From NCBI RefSeq assembly GCF_964642095.1, contig NZ_OZ209244.1, forward strand, positions 2,294,001 through 2,358,000: a stretch of 64,000 nt of DNA, given 5' to 3'. A program made the position numbers and the translations under genes. The notes beneath the pieces are model-generated. The model was not told the origin of the DNA. It saw only the letters and a list, made by a program, of their open reading frames with translations, and did no database searches. The stretch is from Fretibacterium fastidiosum. GTDB lineage: Bacteria; Synergistota; Synergistia; Synergistales; Aminobacteriaceae. Below are positions 6,479 through 13,298 of this stretch, piece after piece (positions within the stretch are counted from its first letter, which is position 1; every line of letters starts with the position of its first letter).

Positions 6479-7930
6479 CTATTCAGCCGTTGGGATAAGG
6501 CTCGGTGCCTTCCATCCCCCGTCGATCCTCGTCCTGTCCGGGCAGTAGATGCGCAGGAACAGGTGGAACCCGCCCCGTCCCGTGGGCAGCCAGTTGGCCT
6601 TGAGGGGGTCCTCGTCCTTTGGAGCCTCGGGCTGGAGCAGCAGCTCCAGGGAGCCGTCCGCATTATAGGTGACAGGGGTGCGGTCGTTGATGCAGTAGCG
6701 GTTCAACGGGTTCGCAATCAAAAAGTCGTCGTCGCCGTAGGCCGTTACCGACCAGAACCCACCCCTCAGAACCGGCGGCAGCGCCCCCTTCTCGAAGCGC
6801 ACCCTGTAGCGCGTCCCCGCCTTCAGGGCCTGTCCCGACGAGTCCTTGTTCGTGCTGGCGTAGATGGCGGCCGAGACCGGGTTGGCCCCCAGCCCCCTCC
6901 AGGCGACCATCGCGCGGTAGTCGTACTCCGTCCCGAACTCGGCGATCGGCGCACCGAGGTACTGCCATGGCCCCCAATGCACGAGGAACTTCTGACTGTT
7001 TGCGGTGACTCGCTCCTGGACCCTCTTGACCATCGCCCGCCACGCCGCCTCCCGCTCCTGCGCGTCCGATCCCAGCACCGCGGGATCGAAGCTGAGACCG
7101 GGTCCTACGCCCAGCACACGAAGCTTGTCCAGGAGGGGCCCATCGCCGGGGAGCGGAGGGTTGTCCCGCATCAGGGCGTTGGCCTCGCCGAAGAATTGCT
7201 CGGGCGTCATCCTCAAAACGTAGTCCACGGGGACCGCGCCGTCGTACCGGGGGTCGTGGGTCCCCTTTGGGGGGACATAGTCTCCGCCCCGGAGATAGTC
7301 GGCCAGCGGCATCAGCTTCATCCGTTTCTGAAGGGTCCGGACGTTTTCCAGGTCGTCCTCGCCCCTGCACAGGGTGCGCCCGATGATCCAGCCGAGGTTC
7401 CCGGAGAAACGAAAGGGCGTCATCCCCGCCGGAACGGTCGTTTTGTCGTCCGACCGCATCAGCAGGCAAACCTGCTCCCCGGACGTTCCCTCCCTGCCCC
7501 CCGTGCCGGCAATCCCCACGCTGTTCGTCCAGGCGTCCAGGAACTGCGCCGAGCAGTAGCGGTCTGCGGCTGGCTTGACGAACACCAGGGGCCCGCCCTT
7601 CAGGTCGATGAACGCCTGAGAATAGAGCGTATCGACGTTCGGCGTGACGACGTCCTTGAAGTCCGGCCCCGCCAACCTCTGCGCGTGGCGCAGCTGGTTC
7701 ACGGGCACCTTTGCGGAGGTGGCCTCGACGACGTTCGTCGCCACCCTCTGGGACACGGACATCATGACCAGCGGATAGCAGTAGACGTAGGCGTCGTCGA
7801 GCGTCGTCGCAGAGCCGGACTCGTGCCTGCCGCCGCCGCAGCCCCCCAGGGCAAGCAGCAGCAGGGCCATGGCTGCGGCGAGGGGCAAAACGCCCCCGCC
7901 GCTCTTTACTCTCCCTTTACTCACGAACAC
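6479..7930 (-). CDS. DUF1254/DUF1214-family lipoprotein
   Basis: This 483-residue protein has a lipoprotein signal: a basic start, a hydrophobic stretch (L-P-L-A-A-A-M-A-L-L-L-L-A-L) and the lipobox L-G-G-C near residue 31. The N-terminal half resembles DUF1254 (Y-C-Y-P-L-V-M-M ... V-V-T-P-N-V-D-T-L-Y-S). The C-terminal half (R-G-G-F-W-S-V-T-A-Y, then N-R-Y-C-I-N-D-R) resembles DUF1214. The biochemical role of these families is unsettled. I chose a GTG start at 7930 because AGGGGAGAG lies just upstream; the open frame extends further but lacks a signal. It is 46 bases downstream of the selenoprotein gene and probably cotranscribed with it. Confidence 0.85.
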   Translation of the reverse strand: MFVSKGRVKSGGGVLPLAAAMALLLLALGGCGGGRHESGSATTLDDAYVYCYPLVMMSVSQRVATNVVEATSAKVPVNQLRHAQRLAGPDFKDVVTPNVDTLYSQAFIDLKGGPLVFVKPAADRYCSAQFLDAWTNSVGIAGTGGREGTSGEQVCLLMRSDDKTTVPAGMTPFRFSGNLGWIIGRTLCRGEDDLENVRTLQKRMKLMPLADYLRGGDYVPPKGTHDPRYDGAVPVDYVLRMTPEQFFGEANALMRDNPPLPGDGPLLDKLRVLGVGPGLSFDPAVLGSDAQEREAAWRAMVKRVQERVTANSQKFLVHWGPWQYLGAPIAEFGTEYDYRAMVAWRGLGANPVSAAIYASTNKDSSGQALKAGTRYRVRFEKGALPPVLRGGFWSVTAYGDDDFLIANPLNRYCINDRTPVTYNADGSLELLLQPEAPKDEDPLKANWLPTGRGGFHLFLRIYCPDRTRIDGGWKAPSLIPTAE

Positions 7931-7976
7931 GATCTTCTCTCCCCTTTCGACGGATGCCGAGACCCGAGGCCCCGCG

Positions 7977-8330
7977 TCATTCGATGTCGATCCCCATGTC
8001 CCGGAAGATCTCCAGCACCTCGTCAAGGCTGTGATAGCCAACCTCCTGACGAACGACATCGCCGTTGTCGTCCAGAAAGAGGAGGGCGGGGAGGTAGGTC
8101 ACGTTGTACTCCTTAGCGAGCTCGGGATACTCGTCCACGTCCACCGCTTCCGCTGCCAGCCTGCCCTCATACCGGTCATTGATCGCATCCAAAACCTTGG
8201 ACATCTGTTTGCAGGCCGGTCAACCGGCCCCGGACAGGGATACCAGAGTCGGCAAGTCCTTTCCCTCGGCATGAACGGGACAGAAAATGAAAGCCAAAAA
8301 AAGGAAAATCGACACAAGCATCGTTCTCAT
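7977..8330 (-). CDS. Exported thioredoxin-like selenoprotein (UGA = selenocysteine)
   Basis: On the minus strand an ATG at 8330, with GGAAGGG 7 bases upstream, opens a signal peptide (M-L-V-S-I-F-L-F-L-A-F-I-F, then H-A-E). The frame meets TGA at 8222-8220 exactly where a thioredoxin active site is expected. It continues in the same frame without interruption to 7977. Read as selenocysteine, the site is G-A-G-U-P-A-C-K-Q-M, a UxxC in place of CxxC. Downstream is normal thioredoxin fold: V-D-V-D-E-Y-P-E-L-A, then Y-L-P-A-L-L-F-L-D with the cis-Pro. The total is 117 residues with U at 37. A hairpin with a GGTT loop follows the TGA. An annotation pipeline would split this into a short hypothetical protein and a thioredoxin lacking its active site. 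Selenium genes are not in the window. Confidence 0.82.
8181..8205 (-). promoter_or_regulatory. Bacterial SECIS-like hairpin after the in-frame UGA
   Basis: Counting the U of UGA as 1, TCCAA (22-26) pairs with TTGGA (31-35) around a GGTT loop (27-30). GAT (18-20) can pair with ATC (40-42) across a small internal loop. Bacterial SECIS elements recognised by SelB lie in this distance range and carry a G near the start of the apical loop. The structure is visible in the sequence; binding by SelB is inference. Confidence 0.65.
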
Positions 8331-8365
8331 TACCGAACCCTTCCTTTCGCTTCTAAAGAATGTGT

Positions 8366-8433
8366 TCCTTTCGCTTTCAGCAGGAATACCGCGGCAAGGG
8401 CCAGCGTTAACCCACCCCATCCCGCGTCGCCCC
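8366..8433 (-). pseudogene. Decayed duplicate of a Synerg-CTERM sorting tail
   Basis: Read on the minus strand this stretch encodes G-D-A-G-W-G-G-L-T-L-A-L-A-A-V-F-L-L-K-A-K-G. It parallels the true tail of the gene ending at 8462 (C-D-A-G-V-S-G-W-T-L-A-L-A-A-A-F-L-L-K-R-K-A). Identity is also high at DNA level. It lies only 29 bases beyond that gene's stop, has no start and lacks the Cys. It is best read as the remnant of a second tandem sorting-signal gene whose body has been lost. Its last bases form part of the ribosome-site region of the selenoprotein gene. Confidence 0.65.
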
Positions 8434-8461
8434 TAAAGGGACTAGCTGCGGTTGTTGAAAA

Positions 8462-11400
8462 TCAGGCTTTCCTTTTCAATAGGAACGCAGCTGCAAGAGC
8501 CAGTGTCCATCCACTGACACCCGCGTCGCACCCGCCGCTGCTCTTGTTGTCGTCAGGCGTGGGAGGATCCGTCGGGTTGTCCCCGCGGGGCCAGTGGAGG
8601 CTCACGCCCTTGTCCCCGACGAGATCGACGGCCAGGGTTCCCTCGCGCATCTTGCCCGGCGACACAATGAACGAGAGGCTGCGCTCCGTGTTCGGGAAGA
8701 TCGCCGGGATGGTCCGCGTCACAACGCGGCTCTCGCTGCCGTCGCCCTTGACGCGACTCACCGTCAGGCGCAGGTTCGTCAGCGTCTCGGAGCCACTGTA
8801 CCGAATGGTGGCGTGGGCGCGGAAGTCCTCGGTCTGTTTCAGGAGCTCTGCGCGGAACTCCGGAAGCGTCAGCTGCGTGCGCGTGTCGTCCGACCGGATG
8901 GGCTTGAAGGTCATGCTGAAGTCGCCCTCCTTCGCGGCCGCACGGGCCACCTGGGCGGACACGACCGCCAGGCCCGCGACAGCCTTCGGCTCCTCGGCCA
9001 GAACGGCGATCGGATAGCGGCCGACGTTGTTGCCGCCCGGATCGCTCTTGTAGTCCCACTCCTCGTGGAGCTCGTCGAGTTTGTTGTCCGGGTCCACGGC
9101 GAAGTAGAGGTCGTAGTTGCCGGGGGCGAGGTCGTTCGGAACGGTCCACTGGAACGAGGCGGTCGCCTTGTTGGCCTCCGTGCCCTGCGTCCAGCCTCCA
9201 AGCCGAACGGTCTGCCGGTCCAGCGTCCGCAGGTCCGTGTCCCCGCCCCCAGCGCGAAGGCGCATCTCGACCTCGACGTCACCCGCGTCCTTGAAGCTCG
9301 CGTTGTAGAGCGGGAGCCGAACCTCGTACTGTCTGCCGCGGACGAGGGCCGACGTCGTCCACTTCTTGAGGACGACGTCCCGGAACCCAATGCCGCGCAC
9401 CTGCGTCGCCGAGAGCCTGTCCTCGTTGGTGGACCAGACCACCCGGGTTGTTCCGCTCTCGGACAACTGGACGCGCCGGTTGTAGCGCGCCGGCAGGACC
9501 AACGCGGGGTCGGGTTTGTCGGCGTAGAGGCTGCCCGGCGCGTTCCGCCATACGAGCGCGTTGCTGTCGGCCAGGTCCACCGCGAAGGCCACCTTCATCA
9601 CGCCGGCGGCGTCGGCGTAGAGCTGGGTCTCGATGAGGTGCTTGACGTAACTGGAGTTGAACGGGAGCTGCGCGTTGTTGAGGGTCACGGTGAACTTCTC
9701 GGACTCCTGGTACGTCTTGGTGAAGGTCTCGGTGTTCGTCAGCTCGTTGGAATAGCCGACCGTGCTCGTGACCCCGACGCTGAAGACTTTCGGCGCGCCG
9801 AGCGAGACGTTGAGCGAGCCGTTCGCCGCCTTCTTCGACTTGGTGGTGAGACCGGACACGTCGGTCGTCACCTGAGAGACCGCGAGGTCCAGCACCGTCT
9901 TGCCGCCGACGGTCGAGTTCAGCCTGTTCGACAGCACCTGCTGCAGTTCACCGTAATACGGGGTGTTCTCGACCTTCGTCGGATACGAGAAGAGGTTGCC
10001 CTCCTCGTGGATGGGGTTGTAGTCGTCGAACTGCGCGCTCTGGCCGGCGTCGCCCTGGACGATCGTCGGCGCGTCGCAGAGCGAAAAGGTCATGAACCGA
10101 TCCCCGTTGAGCTTCTCCCCCTCCTCGAGCGGCGCGTCCGGAGCCTGAGGCATGGTACCGAGGACCGGGTAGCGCCACACGTGCCGGTCGGTCTTATACA
10201 GGACGACGTTGTCCGATCCGTCCGTGACGGTGGTGATGGTCGTCGCGACCGTCGCCTGGGAGCTGTTGGCCTTGTTCTCGACCCTTGCCGACGTGTCCTT
10301 GTAGCCGCCCGAAGCGTTGGCGCCGATCAGCTTGTACCGCCCTCCGACGGAGGCATTGACCCCCCACTCCAGCGCGCTGGTCGCGCTGAACGACGTGTCG
10401 GCCTTGCTGCTCTCGGTCTGGCCCTTCGAGTACGCGACGGACGAGCCCATCCAGGACAGGTTCATCACGGACTTCCGCTCCGGCCGGACGCCGTTGACCT
10501 CGAATGGGGCCTGGACGTAGTCCACGTGGTAGGGGGGCGTCTGGATCTCCGCGACGTAGCTGCGCTCGTCGGCGAAGACCAGGTGCGTCGGATCGCCCAG
10601 GGCCAAGGACTCGCCGTAGAAGTCCCCGGGCAGGAGCGCCACGGCGCGTCCCGCCTTGCCTTGCGCGTAAAGGACGGGCGAGGAAAGGCCCGTGAGGTTG
10701 CCGCCCGAGATCTCGGGCGACAGGTACCACAGTCTGTCGCCGGTGAAGTAATCGCTCGACCGTTTGTCCGTATCGTCGTCCTGCGAGATCGAGAAGAACA
10801 CCTTTCGGAGCGGGGCCCCCCGCTCCGACGTTCCTCCCAAGGGCACGAGCGCGAGCGACGCGCTGCGGAGCAGGTAGCTGCACTCCGCCCTGTCCACGCC
10901 GCCGACCCCGCCGTATCCGGCGAGGGTCTGTCCCGTGCTGCGCCAGAACTTACGCGCGGGCTTCAGGGCACCGTCCGTCTCCCACACCGAGGCCTGAATC
11001 TGCCCTCCGTTACCCCCGTACTTCGCGGACAGGAAGACGATCTCGTCCTTCCCGTCGCCGTCCAAGTCGCCGGCAGAAGCGATCATCCCGAAGTGCGGGA
11101 CGTACGCCAGCGTCCACGACGTGCCGCCCACCCGCTGATCGTCGTCATCCAGCCGCGTCTCGGAGCCGCTGAACCCGGAACCGTTCCACCCGTACGTCCG
11201 AACGGTCGGATAGGCGTCGCTGTCCTTCCACTTGTCGGCGTAGACCGCCGCGAGCTCCATCCTCCCGTCGCCGTTGAAGTCCCCGGCCACCACGTCGCAG
11301 CCGTCGACCTTTTCGCCCTTCCCGTCCCGGCTGCCGAGGCCGGTCTCGTATATCGGGGACGCTTCGACGCCCCCCGACGCACTCCTCGAGGCGCGATAGA

Positions 11401-12274
11401 CCTGAAGAAAATAATCGTCGCCCCTGCCGGTGCGGATGACCGCGAACTCGTTGGCCCTGCCGTCGTGGTCGAGGTCGCCCGCCGCCACGCGAACCGACGG
11501 GAAATAAGCGTTCATCGCCCCGAGCTGTCGGGTCTCGACGCGCTTAGTAGCAGGGTCGACGAAGGCCAGCCAGGCGGTGTAGGTCTGCTCGTACCCGGGG
11601 CGTTTCTTCCCCCACGGGGCCCCGCCCGCCGTGTAGTACGCGACGACGAAGGCCTCGGGTCCGTCCTCGCCGTCGGGGAATAGCCCGGCAGCCGAGTCCG
11701 TGACGTAGGGGTACCCGGACGCCTCGATCGTCGTGCTCCAGCCTTTCGCCGCGGCGATCCCGCCCTTCCCGTCCGTCTTCACCTGCGCGAAGCGGAGGGT
11801 GACGCCGTCTTCGTTGGAGGACGGATACATCACGACGAGGGAGCCGTCCGCGGCCCGCTTTTTGCCGACAGTCGGGTGAAGGCCCGTGTTGGTGTACCCG
11901 CCGTCATCCTCGAGGTTGACCTGAGCTTTCTCGGACGGACCTCCCTGGTCGTCCCCCTGAGTGGGATAAAACCGGAATTTGCCGTCGTTCGCCTTCATGA
12001 ACTTCAAGAACGATTCCTTCACGATGCCGCGCGAGCCGGTCGTCTCCTTCACGATGTCGTCGATCTGCCCGAGCGGCTTGCCATTGATCAGGACGGACGC
12101 CGCCGCGTCCGCCGGCGCGCCGTGGATCAAGACGATCCCCGCCATCCCCGCGCACAGGACGCAGCCCCGCGCCAGAGGCAAAATCCTTCCGAGGCCAGTT
12201 TTTTTCGAGCGCCCTGACCTTCGCGTTCCCCATAAACCGAACAATCTTCGCACCTTCCCCCACTTCAACTTCAT
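8462..12274 (-). CDS. Giant exported FG-GAP/VCBS-repeat protein with Synerg-CTERM anchor
   Basis: About 1,271 residues. The N-terminus is basic, then hydrophobic (V-L-C-A-G-M-A-G-I-V-L-I-H-G, then A-P-A-D-A-A-A), a signal peptide. Between about 230 and 430 there are calcium-binding FG-GAP-like motifs: D-L-D-H-D-G-R-A-N-E-F, D-F-N-G-D-G-R-M-E-L and D-L-D-G-D-G-K-D-E-I. A Ser/Thr-rich middle follows. A CARDB-like beta domain near the end contains D-P-D-N-K-L-D-E-L-H-E-E-W-D. The end is a Pro/Asp linker, G-G-C-D-A-G, a hydrophobic helix and K-R-K-A: the Synerg-CTERM layout. It is probably a surface protein processed by a dedicated intramembrane protease. No clear ribosome site precedes the ATG at 12274; a TTG at 12349 or one shortly after 12274 are alternatives. 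Confidence 0.8.
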   Translation of the reverse strand: MKLKWGKVRRLFGLWGTRRSGRSKKTGLGRILPLARGCVLCAGMAGIVLIHGAPADAAASVLINGKPLGQIDDIVKETTGSRGIVKESFLKFMKANDGKFRFYPTQGDDQGGPSEKAQVNLEDDGGYTNTGLHPTVGKKRAADGSLVVMYPSSNEDGVTLRFAQVKTDGKGGIAAAKGWSTTIEASGYPYVTDSAAGLFPDGEDGPEAFVVAYYTAGGAPWGKKRPGYEQTYTAWLAFVDPATKRVETRQLGAMNAYFPSVRVAAGDLDHDGRANEFAVIRTGRGDDYFLQVYRASRSASGGVEASPIYETGLGSRDGKGEKVDGCDVVAGDFNGDGRMELAAVYADKWKDSDAYPTVRTYGWNGSGFSGSETRLDDDDQRVGGTSWTLAYVPHFGMIASAGDLDGDGKDEIVFLSAKYGGNGGQIQASVWETDGALKPARKFWRSTGQTLAGYGGVGGVDRAECSYLLRSASLALVPLGGTSERGAPLRKVFFSISQDDDTDKRSSDYFTGDRLWYLSPEISGGNLTGLSSPVLYAQGKAGRAVALLPGDFYGESLALGDPTHLVFADERSYVAEIQTPPYHVDYVQAPFEVNGVRPERKSVMNLSWMGSSVAYSKGQTESSKADTSFSATSALEWGVNASVGGRYKLIGANASGGYKDTSARVENKANSSQATVATTITTVTDGSDNVVLYKTDRHVWRYPVLGTMPQAPDAPLEEGEKLNGDRFMTFSLCDAPTIVQGDAGQSAQFDDYNPIHEEGNLFSYPTKVENTPYYGELQQVLSNRLNSTVGGKTVLDLAVSQVTTDVSGLTTKSKKAANGSLNVSLGAPKVFSVGVTSTVGYSNELTNTETFTKTYQESEKFTVTLNNAQLPFNSSYVKHLIETQLYADAAGVMKVAFAVDLADSNALVWRNAPGSLYADKPDPALVLPARYNRRVQLSESGTTRVVWSTNEDRLSATQVRGIGFRDVVLKKWTTSALVRGRQYEVRLPLYNASFKDAGDVEVEMRLRAGGGDTDLRTLDRQTVRLGGWTQGTEANKATASFQWTVPNDLAPGNYDLYFAVDPDNKLDELHEEWDYKSDPGGNNVGRYPIAVLAEEPKAVAGLAVVSAQVARAAAKEGDFSMTFKPIRSDDTRTQLTLPEFRAELLKQTEDFRAHATIRYSGSETLTNLRLTVSRVKGDGSESRVVTRTIPAIFPNTERSLSFIVSPGKMREGTLAVDLVGDKGVSLHWPRGDNPTDPPTPDDNKSSGGCDAGVSGWTLALAAAFLLKRKA

Positions 12275-12284
12275 AAAAGACAAC

Positions 12285-12319
12285 GACAGGTACGGCGTAA
12301 ACCAAACGCCGTACCTGTC
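12285..12319 (-). promoter_or_regulatory. Perfect 14-bp hairpin just upstream of the giant surface-protein gene
   Basis: GACAGGTACGGCGT (12285-12298) and ACGCCGTACCTGTC (12306-12319) pair perfectly with a 7-base loop. On the minus strand it ends 10 bases before the ATG at 12274, followed by a T-rich stretch (GTTGTCTTTT). It could terminate transcription from the gene at 12437-12856 or control translation of the surface protein. Between 12320 and 12436 I see only a smaller palindrome (CGTTTCG-AGG-CGAAACG). Confidence 0.5.
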
Positions 12320-12436
12320 AAGTATCTTACTCAAACGCAACGGCGGCAAAGCCCGTCTGCAATATTCCCCGGATGTTCCTCGTTTCGAGGCGAAACGCCC
12401 CGAGAGAACGACATCCCCCCGCTTATCTTATTGTGG

Positions 12437-12856
12437 CTATTTCTCCTGTATGGAGTCGATGAGGGCCTCCAGCTTGGGGTTCTGCCCCGTGATGACGAGC
12501 ATCAGGTATTTATCGCCCTCCGTGTTCAGGATCGCCCTGCTCTCCACGCCGGCCTCGTTCTTGAAGTCGAAATGGTACACGTCGTCCTCAAACACCGGCT
12601 CCGAACCCTTCAGCTTCTCTGCGAAAGCCGCAGCCAGGTCCTTGGCCTCCATTCCATCCCGCTTGTCCATCGTGATGCTCACCGCCGCAGAGTTGTCGTT
12701 GGCCACAATCCCCACGGTCGTGCCGTTCTGCGTCGCGGTCCAGTCGTCCGGGACATCCACGGTAAAATCCTTGAAATCCTGCACGGCTGCAAAGGCCGCG
12801 GCGGAGAACACGAGGACTGCCAATACCGACAAGACACCAATACGCTTGCTCAACAT
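12437..12856 (-). CDS. Small exported protein, PsbP/DcrB-like fold suspected
   Basis: The product is 139 residues and starts with a clear signal peptide (V-L-S-V-L-A-V-L-V-F-S-A-A-A-F-A-A). The mature part begins D-F-K-D-F-T-V-D-V-P-D-D-W-T-A, then G-I-V-A-N-D-N-S-A-A-V-S-I, a layout seen in PsbP/DcrB-like (DUF1795-type) exported proteins. This assignment rests on pattern only. GGAAGGGAG lies about 10 bases before the ATG. It is the first gene of the minus-strand block that continues to the Synerg-CTERM protein 162 bases downstream. Confidence 0.7.
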   Translation of the reverse strand: MLSKRIGVLSVLAVLVFSAAAFAAVQDFKDFTVDVPDDWTATQNGTTVGIVANDNSAAVSITMDKRDGMEAKDLAAAFAEKLKGSEPVFEDDVYHFDFKNEAGVESRAILNTEGDKYLMLVITGQNPKLEALIDSIQEK

Positions 12857-12950
12857 TCACAAAAACTCCCTTCCCGATAGCGAGGTTGAATAGACAGGGG
12901 ACCAAGCCCCTTATCTATGATATTCTATGCCCAGCCTGGATAAGGGTCCA

Positions 12951-12963
12951 TGACCTGAGGTCA
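12951..12963. promoter_or_regulatory. Short perfect dyad (possible operator)
   Basis: TGACCT-G-AGGTCA is a perfect 6-1-6 palindrome. It lies in the divergent region between the small exported protein (start 12856, minus) and the MalT-like regulator (start 13299, plus). Such dyads are typical repressor or activator sites, but the binding protein is unknown. Confidence 0.35.
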
Positions 12964-13060
12964 GGATTACGGCCCGAAGAGGTAACTTTTTTCTGCAAAA
13001 GAGAAATTTTTTGGTTCACTGCCCCTCCAAGGGCCGGTCGCAGCCTTCATCACGTTCCTG

Positions 13061-13066
13061 TATAAT
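13061..13066 (+). promoter_or_regulatory. Possible -10 box upstream of the MalT-like regulator
   Basis: TATAAT stands in an otherwise GC-rich stretch, 238 bases before the regulator's ATG. I see no good -35 at 16-18 bases. If active, the transcript would read through the MITE-like repeat at 13097-13261 into the regulator. Confidence 0.35.
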
Positions 13067-13096
13067 TGTGAGGGGATCAAAGAGAAATGTTGATTT

Positions 13097-13261
13097 ATAC
13101 CAAATCGCGTCTAATGTGGATTGCCTCCCCTGAAAGGGGAGGTGCCGCCAAGGGCGGCGGAGGGGTTTGCTCTTAGCCTACTCAACACCCCCCAGCCCCT
13201 GCGGGGCAGCCCCCCTTGCAGGGGGGCCCTTCTCGCCCTTCTTTGAAACGCGAATTGGTAT
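13097..13261. repeat. MITE-like element, copy 2 (165 bp)
   Basis: The ends are ATACCAAATCGCGTCT on the left and, on the other strand, ATACCAATTCGCGTTT on the right. The interior carries the same CCTCCCCTGAAAGGGGAGGT hairpin and CCCCTGCGGGGCAGCCCCCC as the copy at 6019-6358. It is shorter and probably nearer the basic form. It sits 37 bases before the ATG of the MalT-like regulator and so forms part of that gene's leader. Confidence 0.8.
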
Positions 13262-13298
13262 TAGTCCATCACGAAGAACATCACAGGGAGAACAGACC

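Noticed and set aside
7977..8204. A separate short thioredoxin starting at the ATG at 8204
   Set aside because: It would lack the active site and first strand and has no ribosome site. The in-frame read-through from 8330 explains the whole fold.
8594..11683. A 1,029-codon open frame on the plus strand opposite the Synerg-CTERM protein gene
   Set aside because: It has the composition of an antisense shadow in GC-rich DNA, with no family motif, while the minus strand encodes a signal peptide, FG-GAP motifs and a sorting tail.
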